Assembly: GCA_028564675.1 (NCBI GenBank)
Contig: JAOVVO010000106.1
Coordinates: forward strand, 1 to 64,000
DNA from: Onchocerca lupi
Taxonomy: Eukaryota; Nematoda; Chromadorea; Rhabditida; Onchocercidae
Direction of reading: 5' to 3'
Length of the DNA stretch: 64,000 bases
Positions 1-14,200 of the stretch are shown here, in pieces. The number at the start of each line of letters is the position of its first letter. The first letter of the stretch is position 1. The notes under the pieces were generated by a model. The model made no database searches, had not been told where the DNA came from, and was given only the letters and a program-made list of their open reading frames with translations. Both the position numbers and the translations under genes were made by a program.

Positions 1-2701
1 CGTTTTGGTTCTGATATTACCGTATTCGATATTCATAATCGTACAGTATTACATCATGCTGCATCAATAAATGCAGCTGATATTGTACGCATTCTTCTTG
101 AAACTGACGAAATTGAGGTTTTAAATTAAAAATTTTATTAATTTCATAAATGTTTATTACGTTTTGGTTCTGATATTACCGTATTCGATATTCATAATCG
201 TACAGTATTACATCATGCTGCATCAATAAATGCAGCTGATATTGTACGCATTCTTCTTGAAACTGACGAAATTGAGGTTTTAAATTGAAAATTTTACTGA
301 TTTCATAAAAAAAAAAATTATCTGATTAAATCTATTCGTTTCTGATATTTTATAAATTGTTATAAGAAAAAAAAAAAAAAGATTATTGAGATTTCTAGAA
401 AAATGACACATACTTTTCCCTCATCAAGCTTTCTTCTTTTTTTTAAGACTTCAAAAATATTCGAAAAAAATTCGAAATTTCAAAGTTGTTTTCTTTTTTA
501 AGACTCCAAAAATATTCGAAAAAGAAAAAATTTTTTTCAATAAATTATTAATCATTTTAATATGAACTTATCAACAAATGTAAGTTAAAAAAAAAAAAAA
601 AAAAAAAAGGTAAAAAAGATCAATTAAAAATTTGCTAGAAAAATGAGAATTCTTAACTTTTTCTCCCGCCAAAATTCTTTTCTTTTTTCTTTTTAAGTCT
701 CGAAAATATTCAAAATTATAAGTTTGAAAAAATTCTTTCCAATTAATTATTCGATATCATTTTAGTTAAATTTTTTCAATTTAATGAAAGTAAAAAAAAA
801 TCGATAAAAATTCCTCATTTAAAGGTAGATTCGATCGATGATACAGATTGTAGTCCGTTGATGACCATTGCTAAACTTGGTTATCGAGATCCCGAAGCAA
901 TTGCTTTATTGATTGATGCGGGAGCTGATATTAATTGTACCGGTAATCATATTAATGGTGAAATGTATAAAGGTCGAACAGCACTTCATTATGCTGCAAT
1001 GCAAAGTAATCAAGAACTTGCAAGATATTTAGTGGAACGAGGCGCCAATTTGAATATTCAAGATCATATGGTATGTGGCATGACCTTTTGATGACATGAT
1101 TTTTAAGTATGACCTTTAGATGACATAATCTCCATGTATGACCTTTTGATGACATAATCTCCATGTATGACTCTTTGATGACAGAATCTCTATTTGTGAC
1201 CTTTCGATAGCGTAACCTCTATTAAAAAATTATAGAAAAAAAAATTAAGAGTTATTTTAAAAGAAATTAATATTTCATTATTGCTAAAAAAAAATGATGT
1301 GAAATCAAGGTATTTGCTTTTTTTTTAATTTTCAAGAATCAAGTAGAATTTTATTTCTTCAATTTATCTGCTTAATTAGTGCTAATTAATTATGAGCTTA
1401 ATTATATTTTCGGGATTTAAATATTAAGGAATTGAAAAATATCGATTTTTTTTCGAAAAGTCACGAAAATGAAGATGATATATTCTTTTTAGCTTTATGA
1501 AAAACAAAAATTCATATTTCTGCAACAACTTTTTCTTTTTTTTTTTTTTCCAGGGACAAACACCATTATTTTTGGCTGCTTCTCAAGGTCATGTTGAAAT
1601 GGTTCATATGTTGGTGATTGCTGGTGCTCGACGATATATTCCGGATAATATGGATCAGACACCGGAAGAGATAGCCAGTTACAAGGAATACGGTGAAGTA
1701 GTTCAGTATTTCAAAAATCTTCGAATTCAAAATGATTCATTCGTGAAAAATGGAAAAAATGGTAGATCGAAAAATGCTGTAGCTAATAAAAATATCAAGG
1801 TAATTCATCATATACTCTAAAAAGTTTTATCAAATTTTATCATTAAAATTCATGCAAAATTTTCAGGAAAAGCTTATGAAAAAAAAAATATTTTCAATTT
1901 CTATCTAATTTCTGAATTTAAAAAAAAATATATATATATATCGAAAAATTTAGAAACCATGAATTATTGAAATATCACCTAAACTATTGGAAATGGTATT
2001 AAATGCGTACTCTAAAAAGTTTTATTAAATTTTTGTCATTAAAATTCATGCAAAATTTTCAACGATAGCTTATGAATGGAATATTTTTAATTAAGTATTT
2101 AATTTTTGAATCTAAAAAAAATTTTCTTCATTTTATACCGAAAAAATTTAGAAACCACGAATTATTGAAATATCACCTAAACCATTGGAAATGATTTTAA
2201 ATGCTGGAACAGTTGCAATTACATCGGAAAGTTCAAATTCATCGAATTCATCAACTTTTATTGATCGTTCGAAAGAATGCTACAATTTGAATTCATACCT
2301 TTCATGTAAAACAATCACTCAATCGTTTAATTCATCAAATATAATTTCACAACAAAATGCTCAACATTTTATGCAGGTATTTTAAAAATTAAAATCTTTT
2401 ATTTTAATTTAGAATTTTATAATTTAAAATTCTGATTCAAAGAAAAAAACAAAGATTTTTTTTTTGATTCAAAAAATAGAAAAACAAAAAAAAAATTTTA
2501 TTCATTTTTGTTTTGTTTTTTTTTTGAAATTAATAATTCATTGGAAATCAAATGATCAATCATTTTATCTTTCAGCCACCGTATTCTTCGACTGATCAAA
2601 TGGCTAATCATAATTATAATTTACAAAATATCTGTCTAATGAATAATGAAAATATACCGGTATCATCCATATCACCTCGAGGATTTGAACATTATGTTTA
2701 G
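1..2701 (+). CDS. lin-12/glp-1: Notch receptor (LIN-12/GLP-1 type), 3' part
   Basis: This is the C-terminal intracellular part of a Notch receptor, the transmembrane signalling receptor whose cleaved tail acts with a CSL factor in the nucleus. Exons read as 1-117, 825-1070, 1554-1799, 2152-2376 and 2576-2701; all junctions are phase 0 and the total is 319 codons plus TAG. Ankyrin-repeat motifs are clear: TVLHHAASINAADIVRILLE, then SPLMTIAKLGYRDPEAIALL with LIDAGADIN, then GRTALHYAAMQSNQELARYL, then GQTPLFLAASQGHVEMVHML. The last two exons give a Ser/Asn-rich tail ending in RGFEHYV. EGF repeats, LNR, transmembrane and RAM regions lie upstream of the window. Two AATAAA signals follow at 2785 and 2795. 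The first visible exon is duplicated at 160-276 and the start of exon 4 is duplicated as a decayed copy near 1952. Whether this is closer to lin-12 or glp-1 cannot be decided here. Confidence 0.9.
160..301 (+). repeat. Tandem copy of a Notch exon and start of its intron
   Basis: Bases 160-287 repeat 1-128 without a mismatch, and similarity continues with a few changes into the intron to about 301. The unit is 159 bp. The second copy keeps an open frame and the same GAG|GTTTTA donor, but the bases before it (TTTATTAC) give no AG acceptor, so it is probably skipped. It may be a recent duplication or an assembly duplication. Confidence 0.85.
1071..1215 (+). repeat. 29-bp minisatellite in a Notch intron
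   Basis: About five degenerate copies of a unit containing TGACCTTTTGATGACATAAT follow the exon donor at 1070. The copies nearest 1105-1190 are the best preserved. The repeat lies wholly within the intron. Confidence 0.7.
1813..2200 (+). repeat. Tandem duplication across an intron-exon junction, one copy decayed
   Basis: A segment of roughly 195 bp starting TACTCTAAAAAGTTTTAT occurs at about 1813 and again at about 2007. Each copy ends with the acceptor and first codons of the fourth visible Notch exon (TTTAG then AAACCA.GAATTATTGAAAT). In the first copy the second and third codons read CCA TGA, a stop, so it is a pseudo-exon; the second copy, from 2152, is the working exon. Confidence 0.75.
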
Positions 2702-3476
2702 TTATTTTATAAAGATTTAATTTTTATTCAGGTAAAACAATGCTATAATTAGGCTCACTTTAAGAAAGAAAGAGAGAGAAAAAAAATAAATTCTAATAAA
2801 GAAATTGTTCGAAAGTTTTATAAATTTTTTTGAAAATTAATTTTTTTTTTTTGCCGCATATTTATTTTATATAATAATTTCATTTCTTTTTTTTTTTCTT
2901 TTTTATTCCAACAAATATTGTTGATGCCTTTATTGATTTGTCCAATTTCTGTTTCTTGAATTTTAAAATTAAGTTCAATTTCTATTTCTCGAATTATGAG
3001 CTAAATAAGAATTATTTGAAATTTTTAAAAATGAATTTTTTGTTTTATATTTAATTTGTAGAATAATTTATTATTTTTCTTTCTTTCATTTCAACAAATA
3101 TTTTAAGTGCATTTTTATTGATTTATTCATTTCTTATTTCTCGAATTTATTATCTTACTATTAATCTTATTGTAACATTTAAATATTCTTTATAGCCTAT
3201 GTAAGATATCATTACATTTAATCTATTCTCATCACTGTTTATGCAAAATAATTGAAAGAGTTGAAATTAAATTGAAATTAAAATTCAAAAAATATAATTA
3301 TATGATATTATATTTATCAAAATACTTGGCTAATTAAGTATTCTTTTATCAATGGGACATTAGTAAAATCTAGTAATAATGCCATAAAATATGTATATAT
3401 ATAATATTTGTGGCCAATAATTTATCAAATTCATTTCTTCGCATTAGTACTTGGCTTTTTTTAATTGTTCACTTTG
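2702..3476. other. Tail-to-tail intergenic region
   Basis: This gap lies between the Notch stop and the stop of the minus-strand gene. It is AT-rich, with poly-A signals for the Notch gene near its left end. I see no coding segment or RNA gene. Confidence 0.6.
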
Positions 3477-5177
3477 TTAATCCTCATCTTGTTGCCATAT
3501 TACCTTTTGATCAAGTGATACTGTAAAAAATTTTTTTTAAGCCATAAATTTAATTAGTAATTAATTGCTAACATAAAAATTCACAAAAAAATTTAAATAG
3601 CAAAAAAAAAAGACAAATTGTTTTCAAAAAAAAAAAAAAAAACTTGGATAGAAGAAAGTTTTGATTTAAATTTCAAGATAAACTGAAACTGAATTTTCTG
3701 AAAAAAAACAGTAAAACAGATGTGACAGGAGTCAATCTTGATCCTTCATAAAATATTCTTAAACATTTTGATAAATTTTGATAAAATTATCGTTCTTTAA
3801 ATTTTGATCCCATGAATTTACAAAATTGAGAATTGATTGAATTTAAAAAAAAAAGAAACATCGAAAGAAAAGAAAAGAAAGAAAGAGAAAAATGGAATAA
3901 TTTTGTTCAGAATTTCATTTAAAAAAATTTGAAATATTTTACATCGTTTTGGTATAAAAATTGGTCTTTCATTAGCATTATGCTTAATTCGTAGACGAAT
4001 CGTTGTACACCATGGAAAACCATTTAAATCGCCGAGAATTTCAATCGGAATTGATGTCACTTTCGATTCTTTGATCGTACCTACTGAAACATCTAAAATT
4101 TCTTTTTCAATGCTTTTTTTTTTTTTTCTTTTTAAATATAGTCTTAAACAATCATTTTAGAAGTCATTTAATCACTTTATTAAACTTTGACAAAGATTTA
4201 AAAATCGACAAAATAAAAATGAAAACAAACAAAAGATAAAAATTATTTGCAAATATTATGAATTTTATTAAGTTAAAAAATAAAAATTGATCATATTTGC
4301 ATATTTCATTGTCAGATCAATCAAGATGAATAGATTTTAATTCAAATATTTGCAAGCAGAAAAATATTGCAATAATTTGATTTACCAATAATGATTACTT
4401 GAATAGTTGATTCTGGAACTAAGCTCGATTATTGATTATTTTTAGAATAAATCAATAATTCTAATTAAGAAATCATCTTCTGATTCAACTAGGATTAAAT
4501 TTTTTGAAAAAAAAAAAAAGAAATCTCACGTGTAATATCGCAATCAAGAGTGGAACGTATATGTGTACCAGTACCAGCACTTTGACTTTTTAACGTTTTC
4601 GTAAATTTTTCCATCGATAAGTTCTTTTGTTCATGCAAATCTTTCGCTTTTTCAGAATGCTAAAAATTTTCGCAATTTTTAGCATTGAAAATTTGCGAAA
4701 AGTTGCGAAAATCATTACTTCATATGGTAAATGTAACAATTGATTAGCGAAATTTATTGATATTTAACAAAAAAAAACTTTAAAAAAAAATAGGAAGATT
4801 CGCTTATCTTTTTAACTGGAGTTGATGTATATAATGGGCTAAAACCAATTGGTACTGAAGAAGGAGTTGTTGGTGTAAATGTTGTTGAAGATTTAGCTTG
4901 GCCAAAACGTGTCCAACGACTTGAATATTGTGAACCACGTTTTACGTATGTTTTTTCTAAACAAAAATTCGCAAATTGAAATAATTGTTATCTTGAATTC
5001 TAAATTAATTAGAGTTTTGTATTAATTTTAAATTAAGAAAATCTCTAATTAATATATGATAAAGCATTCTAATGGAAAGTGAATTCGAAGAAATGAGAAA
5101 AGCTTAGGAAGAAATAAAAATCCAATAAATAACACTGAACAAAAAAAAAAAAAAAAAAAAAAAAAAACAAAAAAAAA

Positions 5178-5216
<39 letters not shown>

Positions 5217-8200
5217 AGAATCAATATTTCAGGATGGAATAAATTCAAAAATTATTGAGGACAATATCGAGGACAGAATGTAGCACGTCAAATTGCACAG
5301 AATAAATGCTTGAGAATTATTAATTTGCATATTTTTTAAAATGTTAATCAAAAATTTGCATAAATTTTCAAACATACAAAAATTGATATGAATTTGCCGA
5401 AAATTAACATTTTAATAAAAATGCATATTTTTAGCAAAGAAAAATTAAACAATCAATCACTTGCACCTATTACTTTTTGCTTTGCAAGAAGTTGTTGTTG
5501 TTTTTCTTGTTTGGTAGATATCTGCAACATGCAAAACAAATATTTTAATTTCGTTTTATTGAAAAATTAAAGTAAAAAAAAAAAAAAAAAATTGTGAAGT
5601 GAAAAAAATTGAAAATTGAAAAAATTGAAATTGTGAAAATTGAAAAATTGAAATTCAAATTGTGAAAAAAAAAAATTAAAAATTAACTTCGCTCTATTAA
5701 TCTTTGCCGCATTATTTCATTGAATTTTAATTATTGCTCAATTGTTTAGAACTTGGATTTTTCAAATAATTTTAGCATTTATCACAAACTACATCATTTT
5801 CTACAGTATTTCATCTGATATTAACAATTCGCATGAAATGATAATAATGAAAAAAAAGAGTACTGAAGATATTACTACTCCGCAAATTTTCGAAATTTAA
5901 AAAGAAAATTTCGTAAGAATTTTTTAATTTGTTGGAAAAAAAATCGAATTAATTTTAGCACAAATATGTTCAAATAATCAAATTACTGTATTGTAAAAAT
6001 TTTCTTTCACGATTCATCACTTACAAATGATTGCTACGATGTTGATATCTAATTCTCATCTTTATCTCCGATTTCCCGGTTTTTTTCTTCAATAGAAAAT
6101 AAGGAGAATCGATTTATATATCTATTGTAATTCTCATTTTTCTTGAGATTTCCCAGTTTTATGTTTAAGCTGATTTAATTTTAGCATCGTAAATGTATAA
6201 TTTTTTTTTTTTTAAGTCGTAGACATATTTGTTTTAAAATTAAATCGTCGCAAAAAATCGTAAATTCATGTAAATATTCCGATTTTATAATCATATTCAT
6301 GTGTCATGTCTAGAATATTTGTAAACAATTCCATTACAAACAAATATATCATCTTCATAAGATATTCTCTAGACCGATACTATTTATTAATCCAATTTTA
6401 CCTTCTTCTATCTTTTTACAATAAATGCCCTACTTCAATTCTTCATTAAATCTTATCAGTTTTCAATTTCAAATAAACTGCAAATGAATTTTCCCAAAAA
6501 GTATTCAAATTATCGATTGTATCTTCAATATTCATCGATAAATTATATTTCTCCAATTTCTCCAAAAAAAAAAAAAAAAAAAAAAAAATTACGACAAGTT
6601 ATGCAAACTGTAGAAAATTGTTGCTAAAATCAAAAAATTAGATCTAATGTTATTAGATTAACAGTTTATCAAAAGAAGACCTGTATCGACAACGTGAAAT
6701 CAGAAAAAGGATCATCAAAGAAAAAATAATGCTTTTCGAGCTATATATTTATCAGCCGAGAAGTTGCTAGCAGAAATTGATTGGAATTGATTTTAGAAAG
6801 TCGTAAAAGTTATAAATTCGCAAAATTTTAGAAGTCGTAAAGGTTGTAAATCCGCAAAGAACGAAAGAAGAAAAAAGAAAAATATGCAGAAATGATGATC
6901 AACGTTGATAATGATATTTTAAATTTAATAAAATAATGATACAATATAATAATCTTAATTATGTATAAGAATAACTCTAACTTAGTACTTATTAACATTT
7001 AACCTAAAGTAATAAGAAAATAAGCCAACAAAAAAATGAGTTATCGCAATTGACTTAAGCCATGATAAATCTATCACAATTATCACTACCTAAGATTTTG
7101 TGGCGATTCAAAATTCTAGATGTAGATTCGGAATAATTTCAATGCTGCTATGCATCTTCAAAAACTATACCAGATATTCAAAAATTGAATTATTCAATAT
7201 CTTGTCTAAAATTTATCAGTAAAATTTATCAGTAAGAACCTATGATATCACTCCAGAGAATTCTAATATTATAAGAAAGATCTAAATCGATAAATTCGGC
7301 AAATCATTCATCATAAAAAAAAAAGCTTTTTAATGAATTACACTTTATCAAAAGAAATGATTGAAAACGAAAAGTAACTTTTGAAGCGATCGAAAAAAAA
7401 AAAATATTTCAATAGCTAAAAGCTATAGATGAGAATTTAGGATATTCTAGTATCAAAACAATTTTTAGAAAATAAATTTGCCGGCTTGGATATTAGATAA
7501 AGTTTATCAACAAAAAGAAAAAAAAAAAGAAAAAACGAGTAAGAAATATGGTCGGTTAATATGTTTCGAGAATTTTTGACAGAACTAGTTCAAAGAAATG
7601 ACAAAGTAACTAGAAGCCAAACTTTTAGTAGGTGAAAAAAAAAAAATTAACAAAATATAAGCCAAAAGAAATTTCACATAAAAACAAAAATGAAAATTTC
7701 AAGAACAATTAAATAAACCAAATTAATAAATCTAAAATTGATCTAAAATCAAAGAAAAAGATTCGAAGAATAGTTAAAACTAGAAAATATTTTGTAACAT
7801 AATTTGATTTAGTTTTAAATGTTAACTTTTGAATCAAAATTCCAAATCTTATTCATCACAGCGAGTTGCTTGAAAAAAAAATTTGAATAAAAAAAAAAAT
7901 TCTAAATCTTGCCATTGAAAACTTATTCGTAAAATCTCGAATTTATCAGTGATTTAAAAAAAAAAAAAAAAAAACTGATCACCGTTTCAACAATGCCATT
8001 TATAATTGATATTCCATTAGCACTTAATCCCTGAAATGCAATGAAAAAATTTGCAAATTTTATTAGAACAAAAAAAAAGATGATATTATAAGAATGTCCC
8101 TAAAATTTTGCTAGAGATGAAATTTTTTAAAAAAATTTTTCAAATTTTAAAATTTATGGATATAAATTTTTACCTGTATAATTGGTTCAATTTTATGTAT

Positions 8201-11200
8201 TGATATTTGTTCTGAAAAATTAAAAATTTGTATAGCAGAAGTGTGATTTAACACAAAATTTAAAAATTTTCTCATAATTTCGCTTATTAATTATCGGTTC
8301 TTTAATTTTACTGTCATAAAACATGCTATTTATTTAAATCTATATTTAAAAAATAATTTAATACAAAAATTTGATATGATAAAAGAATTTTTTGATATAT
8401 TTATAGATTGCCAATAATAATTACCTTCAAATTCTTTATCTTTTGCTTCAGGTAATTGTAGTTGATACCTAGAAATTACTTTAAATTTTAATTTTCAGGA
8501 CATGCAAGCTTGAAAGTGATAAAAATGTGTAAATCAGAATTGAAAGAAAAAAAATTAATCAATTTCAAATATAATTTATTGTTTGTGAGAAAAAAAATAA
8601 AAAACTTTTCCTATTTTAATATTTTTCTATTGATTATCTCGAAAAATTTTTTTTTCTTCCTAATTTATTGATTATTGATTATTCACCATAATTTATTGCT
8701 TAGGGAAACTTTTTCTCCTCCCTAAATCCGGTCTTTTTATTTTATCTAATTTTATCATTTTTCCTTATCATTGCTAATTATTGTAATTATTTTAATAATA
8801 AAACATAAAGAATATTCTAGCAATGAAAAATTTGCATTGATATTACTCAATATGAACAATGTTTTCATTGAGGAACAACTCAGGTAAAATGAACTTTGAT
8901 CATACCTTTTTGGAAATTGGATAGATTTCATACTTCCAACTTGTTCATCCATCGAAATTGGTAATTGCGTACCGGAAGATTGAAATTCTGAAGAAATTTA
9001 CGAAAAATGAAGCAGAAGTTATTGATCGATCAGAAATTACTGATGAAATCGTTCAAAATAACATCGAATTGATGGAAGAAGTTTGATGGAAAAATCTGAA
9101 TTGAAGAAGATGGATGAAACAGATGATACTGAAACTTGACAGCAGTGATTATTTATTCGCAAAAATTTTTTATCAAACCATCAGAAAATCTTTGCGACGG
9201 AAATAATGGTGAGTAAGATGATGTAGATCGTGGGGTAATAAGCGCCGGTCGATCTTCAGAAATTTTTCCTTCTGATTTTATCAACTCAAAATACCATAAA
9301 TTAGAATTTTTGATTTTAAATTTTGAAAATATTTAATAACAAAATATTCAATTCTATAATGATATTTTCAGCTATCAGTTTCTAATTATCATTTAATAAC
9401 TTTCATCACTCTTTATTGTTAAAAATAGCTGATAAGTGCTTATTTTTTTTTAATGTTTCAATTCTATATTTTATTGATTTCAAAAAATAAACAATCAAAA
9501 TTCAATACTAAGAAATAATTTAAGAAATAGTGATTTTGCGAAATTCGTATGTTTCCCAATTGTGATAAGCGAACTGGCTAATTGTATTCAAAAAATCATT
9601 GCAGATATTTAAAATTAACGCGAAATTCGATTTTTTTTTTTATGTTATAGAATGTTTTAATAAATAAATAATTCATCAATAATAATTAGATTATTGTCAT
9701 ACTCAATTCTAAAATTACAAAAAATAAACAGATTTAAATTACCGATGGTCGTCTAAATTGCTTTCGATAATAAGCCCTCGTTTGAGTAGCTAAAACATAT
9801 ACAAAATTCAAATTTTACATAGATTTCAGTAATTAATTTATTTTAATAATAATTTTATAACCGATCGAAGAAAATTTAGGGGGTCATTTAAAAAAAAATA
9901 GGAAAAAAAGTATAATAGAAATAAAAATATGAAAATTTTCAAAAATTATAATATTCAATTATGCATAATATTTTGCAATGCTATTTTTTGTTTATTGCAA
10001 AAGGAAAAAATTTAGATTTATTTTAATAAATTTGAATTACTTTAAAAATTTCCGCAAATTTCAATTTTGGTATACGCGGTGTTTTGAAATTATTAAAATT
10101 TACCAAACACTAATTAGCTCCAAGTGTTAAATCAAATATATCATTTAAAATTATGTATTTAATTCAATTTTTTTGAAAAGAAAATTTGTAATAAAAAAAA
10201 TTTCAAAAATTTTGCAATGCTTTACCAGATATTATACTATCACTGTTATATTGTCGTATTTCTGTAAATTCAAATATTCGCGGTTTTTTAGTGTTCATAA
10301 ATTCACTCAATCCTTCTGGCGGTTTAATTTCGGCTTTACGAAAAATATCAATACGACGTGGTCCAATCATTACATCCTCCATATATTGCACTGGTATATC
10401 GCAATTCTCCGGTTTAATTATTTGTTTTTCAATTTGTCTTTGCAAACGTTGGCTTGCTTCCGATTCTCTACCGCTTGATAAAGTGATCAATAATTTTTCG
10501 ATCAATCGAATATTACCGCTCATATATTGCTGTTTACCACAAATTGTCGTTACACTTAACATTGATTGTCGTTCCAAAGCTCTATCACTAGAATATTTAC
10601 ACATATTTCGTCGAGATTATAAATTTTCATAAATCAAATAGATTTTAGGGAATGCTTGAAACTCAAAAAAAAAAAAAAAAGAAAAATAATTTACAAAAAA
10701 AAAAATTACAATAGATAATTTTATAAAATAAATAATTCATCCGTCATATCCTAATAATAAATTTAATGACGAGAAAAAAAAGAAAAGAATATAAAAGTAA
10801 TAAATCTCGGAAAACATCCAAATGAAGATTGTTATAATTATGATAAGTAGTTTTTGAAATGATATTTCAAATTAAAAAAACAAAAAAAAAAAAAAATGAA
10901 TAGTCGGAGGAATTGAATTGCAAAAATAACTTAATATTATGTAAAATAGATCAATAAATATAAATCGATAAAAATTTCCGAAATTTTGTTAAATTTTTCA
11001 AACTTTTACTAACCTATAAACATCAGATTGCATCAATTCAGCTGGACATAAATTATTATAGCTACGACGATCATTCGTTATAACTTGTTTTTCATCTTGC
11101 AAATCATAGAATAATATTGATCGTCTTATTTTAATAATATTATTTTGTACAAATATTTCTTCATCCAAATTTTGTGATCGTTTATCCCATTCTGTCTCGT

Positions 11201-14200
11201 TCGTTTCACGATTTATTATTGGTGCATTCTAAAATTTACATATCAAATTTTAATTTATCAATTATAGCATTAATATTAATTTAATGATTTCTATTCATTT
11301 TAAATTTTTCTCAACGATCAATTATCCGATACATCTTAAAATTTAACCAAGATTAGATTTCAATTTATAAATATTAATTTTAAAAATTTGCATATTAAAT
11401 ATCAGATTTTTCAATTCATTAAGTATAGCATTAATAGTAGCTTAATGATTTCTATTTATTTATATTTAATTCTCAACGATTAATTATCGATATCTCTTAT
11501 AATTTAACAATATTAGATTTTAATTTGTAAATATTTTTGTTGAAAAGATAGAATATCTAAAATGAAAAATTGAAATTTAATCTGTTCAAAATACTAATAA
11601 AAAACAATAATATATAGCAGTGCTTGAGAGCTAAATATCAATGAAATTTCATCATGCAGTGAGAAATATTTGCACTCACAATTACAGTATATTATAGATT
11701 ATAGTATACTACAGTAGGAATATACCTAAGAAAGTTCACCTCATATCAGTGGTGAATCGCTATTCATATATTTCATTACTATGGTATCCAATGAATTATA
11801 GATTTAATCTTATTAATATTTCATCTTATCTTATCAAATCTTGCCAGATTCTACTGAATACAGTATCCAAATTTCTATTTTGACCCAATTTCAAGATAAA
11901 ACTGTTAATTTATTAATATTCTCGTATGTATCATACGATAATTTTTGCTAAAAATTGATTTAATTAATTATGAATTAATTTAATTAATGATCATAAGTAA
12001 ACAACACATACCGTAAACATTCTATCAAGTTGATGAATATTCAGATATCCTTTCTCATTTGTAGAATAAATGTAAATTGTTGTATGCAACCATGTTTGAC
12101 GAATCACCGTTGTGATACGAATATATTGCTCTGTGACAATCTGAAATTATTTAAATATTTATAAAATATTCATTTTAACGGATTTCTCGATCTTATCAGG
12201 CGATAAGATCAGCGAATTCTCTGATCTTATCAAAAAAAAGATTCTGCCAAATTATATCAACATGGCAGAAAACAAGAATGAAACAAATGCTCTAAGCAAA
12301 TTATAAACATGCTATTTTATGGTAAGAAATAATAGCTAGCTATTAATCGTTTATCATTATTCTTATCAGCAAATGCTTTAATATCTACTGATACGATCAT
12401 TAAGATTGATGAAAAGAAAAAAAAACCAAACCGAAATTGGAAGTTGGAAGAAACATCGCGGTGTTTCATCTAATGCCATAGCTGCAATAAATTTCATTTT
12501 ATTTTTTTATTTTTTTTTTAAATCAGAATTGATATGAAATTTTCGCAAATAATGCATAAAAATATATTGCAATGTGTTACTGTAAGTATTAACGAATAAC
12601 GTATTACTGTAGCTCATTCTTGCAAAATATTTTCCAAATTTATGATTATTTATTGCATTTTTTTTCTAAATTAAAATTTATAGAAACAACCTGGTACACC
12701 AGTTCTGAGCCTAATAATTTGCTCTCTTCCAGGTACACCTTCTCGAACTATTTCAATCTGCAATACAAATGTGAATTTTATAATGCAAATAAAACAAAAT
12801 ATATTTCAAATTTATCTACAATCTTATAAATTTTTTTGCTTATCTTTAAAAAATACAAATACTGGATAATATTTGTCATAGATCAAGTTATAAAAGTTTA
12901 TTAATCTAAAATTTCATAAATAAAATGATCTTTAGACTAAATTTTACGTGAATAAACAAATTTCAAACTTACGCTCCTTGAACTTGTATCAGTAGCATCA
13001 TATAAAGGCCCTACTGCTCTTCGTCGTCCTGCTCGCAATTTATTCCTCTGCTCAACTAAAAAATTATCAAAAAAATTATGCAAAAATTAGTTTGAAATCA
13101 AAAAAATAACAAAAATGGGGTCAAAGTTCATTTTACATAACAGCAATGGTGTGAAATTGAATTTGAAACCTATTATTTATTATAACTGATTTTTTTTTTT
13201 TTTCAAATTAGTCTCTTACAAAATTATCCTTCAATGATTATTATGGATTATTTCAAAGTTTTTGCCAGAAGTTTAGATTCAACCAGTTTAGCATAGTAAC
13301 GAAAGACAGCCCTTTCTTTTAAATATTTTTTGATATCTCCTTTCAATAGTATTTCTTTGGAATTTTTTGCTCATTTTTAATCGGTCCTTTTCTAATTGAC
13401 TATTTCTAATTTACTAAAATTTACATTAATATTATGCAAATTTTCGTAATTTTCGAAAAATTATACTTCGATAATCTTTTGCCCTCTGGAATGCATTTGT
13501 ATAATGAACACTTTGCCTAAGATTGCAAGATTGCCTTGATATAAGATCTTTGTACAGAGATTTTCCATTTTTACCCTATAATTTATTAGCAATTGATCAG
13601 AAATTATTAATTATTGTCTATTTTCAAATAAAGACCAATTAATAAACTATACCATTGTTTTATAATTAATTTGATGCGAAATTATTCTAACAATTAATTC
13701 GAATTAAAACTTGATTTTTCAATCACTTGCATCGGCTTTGTCTTTGTCACCTTTCCGCACAATAATTTCATTATTTTCATTTTTCATCTTTTGTCTCAAA
13801 TCATTTTGCAAAATTCGATCCGAACGAAGATTACTTGTTGATGATTGAGTAAGAACTCTTAATTTACACAAAATTATCATCCAGCATTAACCTAATTCAA
13901 CTGCAGAATTTGACTTTTTTTCTATTTTTCTTCTATAAAATCTTGTTCAATCTGTGGCTTAACATTATTTACTAGAAGACAGAAAAATGCTGCTTTATAG
14001 TTACTATTAGTTTCTTTTAAAATATATTTGTTTCATCTTTCAAAAGTTTTATATTTAGCGAATGATTTTTCATGAATGATCTTTTTGTGATCTTTTAGTT
14101 GCGATATTGCAACGATTTTTTGCAAAAATAAAATATGAGCAATTTGTTTGTATAAAAAGCGATTATTTCAAAGCGACCCAAAAGTGACTTCCTCTCTAAA

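Noticed and set aside
5388..5570. Plus-strand 60-codon ORF
   Set aside because: It overlaps the minus-strand exon at 5467-5521 and its remaining codons are AT-rich intron.
9033..9136. Candidate minus-strand exon reading VSSVSSIFFNSDFSIKLLPS
   Set aside because: It has an acceptor, but no donor that keeps the frame to the next exon; skipping it joins 9179 to 8987 in phase.
10173..10632. Plus-strand ORFs of 101 and 113 codons
   Set aside because: They are shadows of the 120-codon minus-strand exon at 10226-10587, which has matching splice sites and phase.
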